This document shows positions 27,001 to 38,900 of a stretch of DNA of 64,000 bases, one piece after another; within the stretch, counting starts at the first letter, position 1, and each line of letters begins with the position of its first letter. Source of the DNA: Climacium dendroides (taxonomy: Eukaryota > Streptophyta > Bryopsida > Hypnales > Climaciaceae); contig OX467087.1 in NCBI GenBank assembly GCA_950106755.1, positions 17,302,047 to 17,366,046 on the forward strand, in the 5' to 3' direction. The translations under genes were made by a program, and so were the position numbers. The notes beneath the pieces were generated by a model. That model had not been told where the DNA came from. It saw only the letters and a program-made list of their open reading frames with translations, and did not search any database.

Positions 27001-28640
27001 TCATTTCAATTTTCTATTGTACTACCAAATGATTTGAGAATTTCATTAGATTGAACCGATTTTGGATTTCACAACAATAAAATTGTTCACGAAACTTTTG
27101 AGATTTACAAGTTTTTTTTTTCAATTGTTCAATTTGGGTTGCCATTTTTTGTAACAATGGAGTCAAATTTCTAATGCATTCTAATGTATGTGTATCTTTT
27201 ATAGTATTTACCATTGCATATGTTTCATTCATCATTCAATAAATTTTTGTTATACATTTCAATATATGCTTACTTATAAAAAAAATTACAAAGACTTTAG
27301 TCATTTTTATTTGAAGATTTATTGAAATTTTTGTTCTGCATTCTATCTAATACATAAAAGTTCTTATAAAATTCTAATGATGAATGCATAGCATAGCAAG
27401 CGCCAACCGCCAGTTACCACTAACATAACAATATTTTGCCATTGAAGAAATGCAATAGATATTGATATATTATCTAAGGTAGCAAAACCCATAACTATGA
27501 ATTTAAGGGTTTGGGATATGATGTTTATTTATAAACATCTAACAAATTATTGGACCTTATTAGCAAAAGAAAATTAATTCTTGTGCACTTTCAAATGTAT
27601 TATTTGGACACTATGAGTATAAATTGTGAATTTTTAAAGAGATGACTATAAATGCATCCTACTACCAATACTAGGGTTTGATATTCACTTCTCAAGATTT
27701 TAAAAGATTTTAAAAGAGATCATTATGAGTACAATGAAGGTTATAGGTGTTGCTACCTTATAAATGTTCAAATATTGCACTAATAAGAATAGTGCATAAG
27801 TGCCAACCACTAGTTAATACAAAGATAGTACACTTTGAAAACTTAGTAATGATGGAAAGATATTATTTTACAAGATAATTATGTCAATTTATGTAATCCT
27901 TACAAGTAGCTTCAAGATTCTAATTTTTTGCTTCAAATTTGTTTTTTGGGGGGCTAAAAAAGTACTACCCCTCTCAAATGGTTTAGGTGACACCTAATTG
28001 AAAGTACTTCAAAAATAATAAAGCAATTATGATAAATATGAAAAAATTATCCAATGTATATAATAGTGTTATGTACCTTCATAAAAATTTAGAGATCTAT
28101 AGAAATATAATGCAAAAGTTATGGCCCAAAAATACATTGCTTAGCAAACTGTGATGCAAAATAGTAGAAGTGTTTCTTAAAATTACCCAATTATCTAAAA
28201 TGCCCCAAATCATTAGGCATGTACATGAGCATGTAAAGTATCCCTAGTTAATAACAACTACACTCAATCATTTTAAAAAGAAATTGGAAACTCATTTTGT
28301 AGAAAAATCACAACTACAATGTGAACACTAATATTTCCTCCTCAAAATCTAGTACAAAAATATGTCTACAAAAAATAAAATCTAACTATTTTACACTCAA
28401 ATTTGAATAAATGGTTCAAAAATTGTTGTAAAACTTCAAATCTTAGAGTAATGATGATAATTGAACAACAAAAATTTCTTTCAATGTTGATGATACATTG
28501 TTTCCCTATACTATTGTGCAAATGTCTTGAGAAAAAAAATTCAATTGATTTGCCTTCATAGACTTCAAAATACAAGAGATTAAAGGTTAATAACAAAAGA
28601 AAATTTACATTTTAGCAAATTGTTTGCTCTCTCTATTAGC
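24100..28640. other. AT-rich intergenic DNA
   Basis: No gene is recognised. Short AT-rich ORFs carry no domain. Near 26.80-26.93 kb a GTGATATTATA motif recurs several times in both orientations. It ends where the left arm of the large inverted repeat begins. Confidence 0.5.
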
Positions 28641-30190
28641 ATGTTGATCAAGATGCCTCTAAAATTTTGAATCCCATAACTTTTGATTATGGTGATCAAT
28701 AAAAGAAAAGGCATATATTTTTACAAAGATTGTATAAATTAGCTTTTGGGGTAATAACTTAACTTTCATCTAATTCAAATTTTACTTGACATAAATTCAA
28801 TCAAGCTTTCATAAAGCCCGACATAAAGCTTGATGGAAGTTTGTGGCACTATTAAAAGTTAGAGATTTATGAATGAACATACTTCATGCTATTTTTAAAA
28901 ATATTTTATTTGTATATAAATGACAAATGTTGGGGTCTTTGGGCCTAAATCCTACAATATTGATCTATAGATGACCAAGTCAAACTTTGTAATTTTATAT
29001 CTTAAAATTAGAGTTTAGAAATCTACATTTTAGTGTACCCAATGGCAAAGTCCAAATTGCCACCTTAGTAATGCTTCTTTTTGGATAAGTCACAATCAAA
29101 ATCTAAATTTTGTTTACCCCTAAGTTTGAGGTCTGTTCTTATCTAGGATTTGGTATTCAAAAATTATATATAGTCAATTAGTATCAAATCCCAAGGCAAA
29201 CTTTGAATAAAAAGAATCCAAACAACAAAGTCCATAACTATAGACAACAAGTTGTTCTAATTGTCATAGATGCCTAATTCTATATTGGAAATGAAACTCA
29301 TATAAATTGCTACATTTATTGGAATTGTACAAAAAAAAACTTGACCTCATATTGTATGAAATTTAAAGCAACTATACCTCAATAAAATACACATACTACA
29401 AACACAATAAAATCTATGTATTTCTAAAATCAACTACATTGAAAAAAAAATACAGATACAATTACTTCAATTTAGAAAGGGCAATAAACTTCTATGGTAT
29501 TTTTTCAAAAGTTTTAGTAGGTTCATGCCAAACAAAATTTGGATTAACTAATAGAATCATTACCAAAGATACAAGCATATGTAAGCTTTAGAAGATATAT
29601 GTTTTTTTTTTTTTCCAATTAGGTGCCCATACAAAAAGTTATGGAACCCAAAATTCTAATTGATTCAATTTGGATAACATGCTACTAGAAAAGGTCCAAT
29701 TTCTTCTTCTTCTTCAAACTTCAACCTTATGATCTCACAACCCACATGCTTGAAGAGACTAAAATCACTACACATTCCTTTAAAAGTCAAGCACAAATTG
29801 GCATGATTGACATTGACTAAAATACTTTTATGTTTTAATTTTGCTTCATGCACTAGCGAGTGGTAGTTTTGAACATTTTTTTTTGGTGAATCACAATCAA
29901 GAAACTCTAGAAACTAGCATCGCAATCTATAACCCCACACACAATAATAGGAAATTTTGTATCTTTGTGAAAAACGTAGTATCGCATGAAGATTTACAAA
30001 AAGCGTTCTAAGACTTCTCCCTCCCTAATCGAACTCTTGGTTACGGTATGATATTTATGTACCTTCTGGTGATATAAACGAGTGCAACAGGGAAGCGGTT
30101 TTAAAAATGCCTAGTGCCGTCCCGCCAAATCGTGCTCGGGCGGGAAGAGGGACAACCAGCGCCGGGCGCCAACCCGGTTTTGAAATCCCA

Positions 30191-30283
30191 CCGTCCGAGC
30201 CAGATCGGACGGCCCGAAACCTCGATCCTCGGTAGGAAAACGGAGCCCGCCCATTGGTTCGGGTCAGCCCCCCAGGTATAAAG
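30191..30283 (+). promoter_or_regulatory. H2B copy 1 promoter: palindrome, CCAAT and TATA box
   Basis: A TATA box (TATAAAG, 30277-30283) lies 110 nt before the H2B ATG. A reverse CCAAT box (ATTGG, 30253-30257) lies 20 nt upstream of it. Further upstream is an inverted repeat, CCGTCCGA, six bases, TCGGACGG (30191-30212). All three occur in the second copy, and the TATA and CCAAT boxes survive in the pseudogene. S-phase control is inferred from the gene product. Confidence 0.7.
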
Positions 30284-30393
30284 CATTTTGGATTTCAGTC
30301 TTACCAGCAGTTTTCTTACGCTTTCGTCTGAGTTTCATTTTTGTTGAATTTCTGTATCTCTTCGGTATCCTCGTTCGATTATCAGTTGCTGGA

Positions 30394-30975
30394 ATGGCGC
30401 CCAAGGTTGCAGAGGAGCAGAAGGCAGGCAAGTCCAAGGCCGAGAAGAAGCCGGTGGTGAAGAAGGCGGAGAAGAAGATCAAGGCCGATAGCAAGGGCGA
30501 TGCGAAGAAGAAGCGCTCGAAGAAGAGCGTGGAGACCTACAAGATTTACATCTACAAGGTGTTGAAGCAGGTATGTGTCTGTGTTTTGCTTTATTTTTTT
30601 GTGTTTTGAGATTCTTTGGTATCTGTGATTTTGGGGTTTCGCGTTATGGTGAGGTTGGGGTCCTTTGGTGCGTTTGAGCTTCTGAAAGGGGAATGGTTTC
30701 GTCGTGAGTTGTCTAACGTAACGGCCTTTTATTTGTAACAGGTTCACCCTGACACCGGTATCTCGTCGAAGGCGATGGGTATTATGAACTCGTTCATCAA
30801 CGACATCTTCGAGAAGCTGGCGCAGGAGGCTGCTCGGTTGGCGCGGTACAACAAGAAGCCTACGATCACCAGTCGCGAGATCCAGACTGCGGTGCGTCTG
30901 ATCTTGCCTGGTGAGTTGGCCAAGCACGCCGTGTCGGAAGGGACGAAGGCGGTGACGAAGTTTACGAGTGCTTGA
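30394..30975 (+). CDS. H2B: Histone H2B, intron-containing, copy 1
   Basis: Core histone that pairs with H2A in the nucleosome. Exons are 30394-30570 and 30742-30975, split by a 171-nt GT-AG intron between VLKQ and VHPDTG. The product is 136 aa. The Lys-rich N-terminal tail ([19 protein letters not shown]) is followed by a complete histone fold starting near [15 protein letters not shown], with [12 protein letters not shown], then [20 protein letters not shown]. The conserved C-terminal lysine for monoubiquitination sits in AVTKFTSA. Length fits plant H2B, but the intron is unlike the intronless angiosperm genes. The protein is identical to copy 2 although synonymous sites differ at the exon 2 start (GTTCACCCT versus GTGCATCCT). 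No H2A, H3 or H4 partner gene is nearby. Confidence 0.97.
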
Positions 30976-31011
30976 GACACTGGTGAATCCCGGCCCTACA
31001 CAAACCTAATT

Positions 31012-31043
31012 GGTGTTTCTGAACACCATCCTTTGTAAGAAAG
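31012..31043 (+). terminator. Histone-like 3' stem-loop and purine element, H2B copy 1
   Basis: GGTGTTTCTGAACACC (31012-31027) forms a perfect 6-bp stem with a 4-nt TCTG loop, beginning 36 nt after the TGA. After an 8-nt gap a purine-rich GTAAGAAAG (31035-31043) follows. Stem length, loop length, outer GG/CC and distances match the layout of metazoan histone mRNA 3' processing signals. Individual stem bases deviate from that consensus. Function is unproven; land-plant histone mRNAs are normally polyadenylated. Confidence 0.45.
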
Positions 31044-32858
31044 CCACCGCTCCTCTTCTGGAAGCACTGTTTGCTCGACCTCTCTCCCAGCGATGAGCGC
31101 GTCACTGATTACGTCAGGCGTTCTGCTGTGCGTGAGAATGCATTCGGTCGTTCTGCCTGCTATTGGATTTCTATCGAAACTGTTACGAGATGTTCTTGTT
31201 TGTGGTGTAGGCAACTAGTCTGATTGTGGGTATGGCGTCATGCGGTAGTCATATATAGGGGACGTGCTGTAGGCGATGACCTTAGTGATGCAGTTCTGCA
31301 ATCCGCTGTCAGGTGCGTTTTCTAACATTGGCTATCTGTTTAGGCAATTCGAGGAGTTTCCTAAATCTTGAACTGGGGTGAGTGACGAACGCTCACGTTT
31401 CGAGTGTATCTCCTGTAGTTCTGGTGTTGAATCCTGTCCTGTTTGTCAACTACTCGAAGGGTTTTGGTTAAGTTCGACCTGAAGCTTGTGTCACGCCTTC
31501 TCTCTGACGTGATGGGAATATGTATTGCTCCTGGAACAGAGGATGCTTCGCATGAAATCGTTTACTTGAAATACACTTGTAAGATGGACTAGTTTGGGAT
31601 CCACAACGTCACATTTCATGAAAGGACTTTGGCTTTTAGGGTCTATAACCACATGATTTGAATTTGGGTGGCTTGTGCCGTTGTGCTGAGTCCTCGCACG
31701 CAGATCAGTCTCTGGATACGAATTTTTAATTAAAAATTGGAATTACAAATTGTGGTCAAGAAGTTTGGATGCATTATTCATCAATTATTGAGTGTTCTGT
31801 TTTCACAGATCAATTTTTGTAATTTTTAGAGGACGTGCGATAAAGTGCGGTTTGGCATTTGTTTGGCCACTTGAGAGTTGCCACTCACGGAAGTTTAAAT
31901 TCCACTTTGAGGCCATGGCAAAGAAACTCTCAAATTTGGCTATTCCGTCTAGTGATTTTACCCCTAAATGCCGAGGGCAGCATATTTTGGTGTTACATAA
32001 TATCTTACGGAGTACAATTTTTGGTAATTTCTTTCTTTATGTGCCCCCCCTCTGAAACTTTACCTTCTTGATTGAGTGTTGAACATAACTTTCTTAAGCT
32101 AGTCCAGACTTTCCTCTCAATTAGTGATTTTTTCACTAGGTTTTTTATTTTGAAGTGCTCCTATGAAGTTTTTAATGTCCTTAATTGAGCATTGCAGGTA
32201 CCATTACCAAGGAAGGGGTAAAATCACTAGACGGAATTACCCCTGAATGCTGAGGCATCTCATTCACACATTCAGTGATTTTCACAAGGACCCGAATGTT
32301 TTCCTTGACACGCCCTTCTTTAAAATTTATCTGAGCTTGATGTTCTACCTAGTTTTTTGATGTGTCCAGAGGCTTTTTGATGTGAAGACTTTGCGTAAGA
32401 CGAAGACTTTGCGTAACATCAAACTTGGATGTTGCAGGGGTTTACGGCAGTGCGAGCTTCCTTCGGTGCTGTGTCCAACTTGCAGACGTGTGTAGATTGG
32501 TGCAGTTTCTCTCTCGGTTCCGGGTCGAGGAGTATCTTGCGTCCGAAGCCATTGGGTTTGTGGAAGAAGGGAATCAGATGCAGTGATGGACTCTGGGAGT
32601 TTCTTCATCATAAGGTAGGAACACCTACTTCCTTGACTTGCATGCCGGTAGGGAGGCAAAGAATTTGAGAATTTTATTGTTCTCGGACAGGAAATTGGAA
32701 AACGAAATACAAAACACATTTTTTCGGACAGGATTTTACTTTTTCGTGATTTTCCAGAAACGGAAGCATAGGAATGTCCATTTCTGTTGTCTCATGACAA
32801 TTTTTTTAGCAGTAGCGAAAACTCACCCCTTGTTAGGTTGGGACTGGAAGAACCTTAA
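31044..32858. other. H2B copy 1 downstream DNA, no gene recognised
   Basis: Conserved in the opposite arm because of the duplication, not because of a visible gene. Degenerate TTACCCCTAAATGC-like motifs near 31.96 and 32.24 kb recall the dispersed element termini. ORFs here (for example 31792-32055, 32429-32668) have no domain, and their counterparts in the other arm are of different length. Confidence 0.5.
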
Positions 32859-33447
32859 CCCTTGAACGTCAGAGGATGAAAAATGTTCTCGAATTCAAAG
32901 GGCTGTAACCTTTGCATCCAATGTCCAAATTTAATAAAACTTGTTGGAGAAGTTGCACATATTAGTATAGTTTGTGTGGTTAAAATTTCATTGTAATCTA
33001 ATAAGTTATGAGTTACTGAGAAGCATTTTAGTAGATAGAAAGAGATTCAGTCATAGATGTGATTTTTTGTTACTTTTTTCACTGTTTTCTGACATTTCAA
33101 ATTCATTTTGCAGATACAATGATTCATTTGAATGATATTTTTTTTCACCAAATTGTATATATTCTGGGTTTGAATCACTTAGTAGTTTAAAGTTTTTTCA
33201 TTTGAGTAGGTTTAGAAATCAAATTTCACCTGCAAATGTGTTTTTAAGAAAATTTCAGCACCTTTTTTCAACACTAAAACATTATAATCTTCCAATCTAT
33301 ACGGTCAAATGACCCCAAATTTGTTCCACACCATCTACAACATGCACACTACAATATTGTACGGTTGAGATCTTCATACCTTACTCTAATTTTTGACTTT
33401 TTAGACTTGCAAAGGAAGGCAGTTTTTAAGCCTGGTTGGATCTCTGA
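32859..33447 (+). mobile_element. 589-bp segment present in one arm only (family C-like)
   Basis: The right arm reads GAACCTTAA directly into AGCGTCTGGCAT. The left arm reads GAACCTTAA, then 589 bp starting CCCTTGAACG, then GTCTAGCAT. The extra DNA resembles the dispersed repeat at 9.46-10.46 kb. The left junction is exactly at TTAA, as expected for this element family. The right junction lacks a clear second TTAA, so insertion followed by end loss, or deletion in the other arm, are both possible. Confidence 0.7.
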
Positions 33448-33533
33448 CGTCTAGCATGTTTTGTGGACTAAGCAATGCTTCTCTTCTTCCTACAACTTTT
33501 GGTGCTTTCCACCTAAGATGAACTTTAACGTTT

Positions 33534-33645
33534 AGAAAAAGAAATGGAATTTCCTTACGAAGGGTGGAAGGGCAACTCTTCAAGAACCTCAGAAAAAGAA
33601 TTAGAATTTCCTTACCTAGGGTGGAAGCAACTTTTCAAGAACCTC
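33534..33645 (+). repeat. 57-bp tandem duplication in left arm
   Basis: The segment 33534-33590 starting AGAAAAAGAAATGGAATTTC is followed by a slightly diverged copy at 33591-33645. The right arm has a single copy, so the duplication arose after the arms were formed, or was lost from the right arm. Confidence 0.8.
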
Positions 33646-34598
33646 GTACTAGAGGGGATTTTTCCTTGAAACCTAAACTTGGGTTGTAATTAGGAGAGGC
33701 TGACAACTTTGCATCTCTTTTATTCATCTCTCTCACTAACAAATCGTTCTCTCTTTGAGAGATGGATTCAAGGTCAAGCAATGGAAAAGGATGTTCCTAC
33801 TTGATTATATGTCCTCTAGCTATCATGTTAGAAATCTTGGACAAGCTGTTGTAGAAATTCCGGGATCTCGAAGAGCTCAGCGACCTGGCGACTTATCAAT
33901 GGAAGGAGGTGTGGTGTGGATCATAAATTCTAAACATGTTCATCATCAGCGGAAGGAATTCTTGCGAATTGAAAACGAAGGCCCACAGGATGACAGGATG
34001 ACCTTGAGGACTCTCTGAAACATATGGCACTGACGAGTTGTAATTAAATGCACCATTCTGAAATCCGGTTGTATAGCAGTCTACGTCTGGATGGCCACGA
34101 GACCGCAATCATCTAGATGTCAGTTTGAAATGTTTACGAATAATACCGAGATGAGTTTCTTCTTTTTAATTAATTCCCCTGATTTTGATAGACTTTATGA
34201 GCTTCTCTTGTCAATTTCTTACATCCACGGCAATCACCTCAGCATATGTTCTGCAGAATCATTCGAAGCATATTTTCAAGAAAGTTGACTACTTGTAGTG
34301 TGGAGAGATACTCCGAACAAATATGCTCATGCATTCAGCAAGAAAGAGTTGCTATTTCCGCGAAACGCAGTTGACCCAATTCATTTGGCTAATTACCAGT
34401 TTCCATATCGGTTGTTGCTGCCGCCCTGACAGCTGTTGCAGCCAGCCAAACAGTCACTGTCGATTGGTGGAAGATATATTAGTAATTAATTGGAGGCCGC
34501 ATCATCGTCAAAAGCGCCATTGGCACAAGAAAGAATCTAAGACAAAGCGGTTTAGAATTCGAGGATTTTCACAACAGTTCATCGAGTCATTTTGAAAT

Positions 34599-35680
34599 CT
34601 GATCTCTGTCTGAGAGCTTGCCTGAGATTCTCCAATGAAGTCAGTGGACATGTGGATTCGTCTCGGTCGAGATGAAATGCAGCTTGGCGGGGTGGTCATA
34701 TTTTACGCGTTGATCCCAGGTTCGCCTGCATATACATTTGAGGTGGCGGATATGAGTTTTCTGCATCCAATAGTACTTAGCCGAAGTAGGTGGAGTGATT
34801 TACCTCAGCCGAAAAGATTACCTTGAACCAAGGATAGCTCCCACTGGGGTTTTAGGGAGTGCAACCGAGATTCCAGGCACTCGAAGACCAGGTTCCGGTA
34901 GTCTGAACATCTGCCACTTGCCCCCACTTGCCCTTAACCTCCAGATCTGAGACAAATTGGTACCGTAGATTTCCGAATTGTCGGTAAAATCGTTGTCTGG
35001 GAGTTGTGGAGAAAGCGTAAATGAGTGCGCATTGTTTTCAGCAATCTCTCGCTTGTGTTGCAATTCTAGGCTGTGGTTTCGGATCTGCTTCAGAACCACT
35101 GCTGCTCATGTCCTTGCAGTTGCGGGGATGCTCTGGTCATCGGTATCATATTCTGGACTCTCTGTCTTCGAGGTGGGTGCAGCTCCATATCAGTTCCAGT
35201 ATCCGCAAGTTGTTTCTTTATCGAGCGCCTTCAATCATTCTGCTTCTATTGTCTTCAATCATTCTGCTTCTATTGTCAGTTCCGTACAAGTGTAGTGCGG
35301 GAGCTCCGGCGTACACGGTAGAAGCTCCGTGGATGCTGCTCGTGCTTGCGGTGAAGAGTTGCGAGCTCTGATCTTTGTGAAGAGGTAAGGCTGGCTACCG
35401 ACTCCCAGACTCTTCAACGGTATTTTAATTTGTTCTGTTCTGTGACAAGATTCCTCCGCATGATATGCAATGCCATGCCTTCAACGGCACCGGCTCCTTT
35501 GTGGAGTCGAAGCATTCATGCTTTGAGTAGTGAGCCCGTTCATACGATGTTACTTGTCAATGAATTGAAGAGCCTCGTTGTGGACACATGGGGTAACCGT
35601 GCAAATGGTTACGTGATCTTGGTGGAGTACTCTTGGTGACATCTAGAGGGTGAACTCGGTGTCCAAAGCAGGGATATGGG
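34599..35680. other. Inverted-repeat spacer, GC-balanced part
   Basis: Unique sequence next to the left arm with moderate GC. ORFs such as 34978-35295 show no recognisable domain. A 24-bp tandem repeat lies inside at 35229-35276. A gene fragment is possible but not supported. Confidence 0.45.
35229..35276 (+). repeat. 24-bp unit repeated twice in tandem
   Basis: CTTCAATCATTCTGCTTCTA and its next four bases occur twice without interruption. The unit length is a multiple of three, so it keeps any reading frame open. Confidence 0.85.
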
Positions 35681-35965
35681 CAGTTTCGTTAAAATGGTGG
35701 TCTTAAATGTACAATCATCCTAGATGTATGAAATCTATATCATTTTTAGATGTTTGAAATCTACAACTTTCTTAGATGTCATTTTTACAAATTAGATTGC
35801 ACAATTAGAAATCTATATTAATCTTAGATTTTTTGAAATCTATAGAGGTCCAACTATCCAAGATCTTTGAAATCTATAACTATCTTAGATTGCACTTTTG
35901 TGGTTCAAATCAGACAATCTAAAATAAAATGGCACACGGAATACCACTATTTTAATGAAATTTTC
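35681..35965. mobile_element. Putative 285-bp MITE with imperfect inverted ends
   Basis: The left end GTTTCGTTAAAATGGTGGT and the right end, read in reverse, ATTTCATTAAAATAGTGGT match over most positions. TATGGG occurs directly outside both ends (35675-35680 and 35966-35971) and may be the target duplication, although the exact border can shift by two bases. The interior holds several copies of a TTTGAAATCTATA motif. Superfamily not determined. Confidence 0.55.
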
Positions 35966-35971
35966 TATGGG

Positions 35972-38900
35972 TGTTCTTATACATTGGTGTGTCATAAATG
36001 CATCCCTTCTTGAATGTTTGCATGCCAATTCTCATCTGCACTAGCTTGAAATGTTTTTAAAAACCCAAATTTAGGGGTTGAATATGAAGTTTAGCACATT
36101 CTAAGTTGTAGAAGCAAGAAGGTTTGTACTTTTTACAATATTGTTTTGATTTTTAATTGAACCTATCATAGTTCAAATATATAGAAGTACTTTATTCTTT
36201 AGTGACTAAATGACAAAATACAAAAATCTTAAAAAAAAAGGAAGAAAAGAAAATTGTAGTAAATAGAGACTTACAACTTCAGGAAATTGCACCTCATCAT
36301 TTTGACCTACATACATAGAATTGACCCTTACATATTATGACCATAATGTTCAAGTTTTTTTGAAGAAATCAAGGATTAAATTTGGGTGTAACTATTTTAG
36401 TTCTTTGAGGATTCATAGTTCAATTGTTGGATGTCCAAAATGTTAATCCTAAAACTTGCTAGAATTCTTTTCTCGTTGCTTGCAAGATACAAGAAAGTTT
36501 TTTTTGTTCAATAAAAAAATCCGTGATGAAAACCTTTTTTGAACAATTTTACCTAGTACACTCTTATATTGTTGTTTATGTTGAATGTTTGCCTTTTACT
36601 TGTAGAATAGAAGGCCTCATTGACATTTTTACATATTTGATTCTAATGTATTTCAATGTATATTAGACTTGTTACAAATTACTCTACATAACAATGCCAT
36701 GATTTGTGTGTTTCCTTGACAAAGCTTCTTTTGACATAGATTCTACTTTAATGACGCACAACTGGATTTAACTTGCTGTGCATAACATTGTGCCAAGCTT
36801 ACAAATTGCAATCACCTAGCTATTTATTTTGTAAACTTCCTAACATACAAATCCTTAGTTTAACAAGAATTAGAATTGTAGGACTAGAAACCAATCATTT
36901 GGGAGAGCATAAAATGCACACTATGAGTATATTGGAATGTAATAATTTGAAAGGTAGAGTGGTATGGATTTTGAAGCACTGAATTTGTTTGATCAACTTT
37001 GGGAGCTCCAAAAACATTCAAGGAGGTTGGAAAGAACTTCCATCAAATTATACACTTGGGTGTCACAACATTTGCCTTGGAAATCACACGAAGATAACCA
37101 AATTGTTGTTTTCAAAATTTTACCAAAGAAAGGTTCATGAAAGTCCAATAGTGCTATAAATTTTAATACAACTAGTAGTGCAAGTGTTGCATCATTTGGA
37201 ACAACAATTTGTATATGAAACCAAGCGTTTTCTATATTTTGTAAGATTTGGATTTTGAATCCAAGATTGTTTTCAAATTTGCAAATATAAAAGTGTAAGA
37301 ATGACCACATGAACATCCAAATGGAATACATTGTACTGATAGGTTGTGACATTGTGGACTTAATAAATATATTATCTATATTTAGAGTTTAATTGTCATT
37401 TTTAGGCATTGGAATGTAGAAGAAGACAATGTTCAATATTTAAACCAACCATCCCAACTCCCACATTAGAAAAAGTTTGAACCCTCAAAGAGTACCTCTA
37501 GAATTGACATGCAAAGCTATTTATTAAAGGCTAAAGATGATAGCCTAAATACACAAACATGTACATAATTGTGTGCTACCTTGTATGAAATTCATTGGGT
37601 ACCCATGCACTTTTCAAAATAAAGAATTCATTTATAGTACTAAGGATTCAAATGACAAAAGGTATATATTGTCTAATTGTTCAATAAGAAGAAATTCATT
37701 TTGTAAATATCATTAGCAATCAAGTACTCATGAGCTTTTCAAAATAAGGGATTCATTTATAGCCTGAAGGATTCAAATGACAAGAAATACCTCATGTCTC
37801 ATCGTTTAATAAGAAGTATTTCATTATCCAAACATCATGAGCCATTAGTACTTTGTTGCACCAAATTTGTCCTTTTCCATATAAAATATTTCCTATATAT
37901 ACTAAGGATTTGAATGATAAGAAGTTTCTAATGTCTCATTGTCCAATAGAAGGCATGCAATTGTGACATTGTGTAAATATCATAATGTCAAAATTGGTGG
38001 AAATAGGTGCAAAATGATAAAATATTAGTCCTTCCTTTACAATTACACATTTAAATTCAATTAAGGTCCTCTATCAATTCCATTCTAGAAGGCACTTTGA
38101 GGGCCCAAATTACTGTTAATGAGTGTTTTCTAAGATAGAATAAATTGATTGGTAGTGTTCAAGAATGGAATCTTTTTCATATTTTAATTTCTTAAACAAC
38201 TAAATCTAGCTATAAATAGTTGTATTCTCTTTCATCTAGTATAGCCAAATTTTTGCTACTCATGAATTTGTAATCCACAAGTCTTTGTGCATAATTATGA
38301 TATTTGATGTAGCACGCTATGAAACTTGGTGGAAGAAAGTAGATAGCTTTGGAATGGAATTGATTGATGAAATATATGGAGTTCTTTACTAGATAGCTTC
38401 TTTACGATTTAAACTAAAATGACATGTTTTTCAACTAAAATATTTATAGAGATCACATGAAGATGACTATTGTATCAATATTTAGCCAAAATAAACTTTC
38501 AGTAGAAAGCTGTTTTATAGAATTTTTTTTTTCATTTTTCAAATTTTTTTCTTATATAATATAGGGGTGTGAAATTTATTTTTAGCTTTACAATGTATCC
38601 TTTTTCTTCTAAAATTTTTAACTAATTATTATTAACATAAAAAAATACCAGTAATTCAGAACATAAACTTTCAAAGTAGGAAAATCTATTCATATATTTT
38701 TTTTAGAAAAAAAATAAAATTTTAGGATATAATATAGGGGGTCCAAAATTTGGTCACTCCTCACCCATGAACTTCCTTTGTAGTGTACCCCCCGGGATAT
38801 ACACAGACCGGATGGCTCCATTTAATGACAAATGTTTTAGGCATTTGAGTTTTTTACAACATAAATTTATGAAGATTGGTCCTATCCACGATGGAACTAG

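Larger units (their letters stand above)
28641..34598 (+). repeat. Left arm of large inverted repeat (H2B unit copy 1)
   Basis: This segment is the reverse complement of 43556-48870 throughout, including AT-rich flank, H2B promoter, gene, downstream DNA and a GC-richer inner part. The outer edge is set by TGTTGATCAAGATGCCT and the inner edge by CATTTTGAAAT. It is about 5.96 kb against 5.32 kb for the other arm. The difference is explained by a 589-bp segment (32859-33447) and a 57-bp tandem duplication (33534-33645) present only here. Similarity was judged by eye; a percentage was not computed. Confidence 0.93.

Noticed and set aside
30382..30927. 181-codon ORF antisense to H2B
   Set aside because: It is a shadow of the GC-rich H2B exon and runs through the intron. 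The counterpart in the other arm (46891-47103 and 46507-46773) is broken differently.
33755..34018. ORFs shared by both arms (33755-34018 with 44136-44363; 33896-34108 with 44046-44258)
   Set aside because: They match only because the arms are recent duplicates. They overlap on opposite strands and show no domain.
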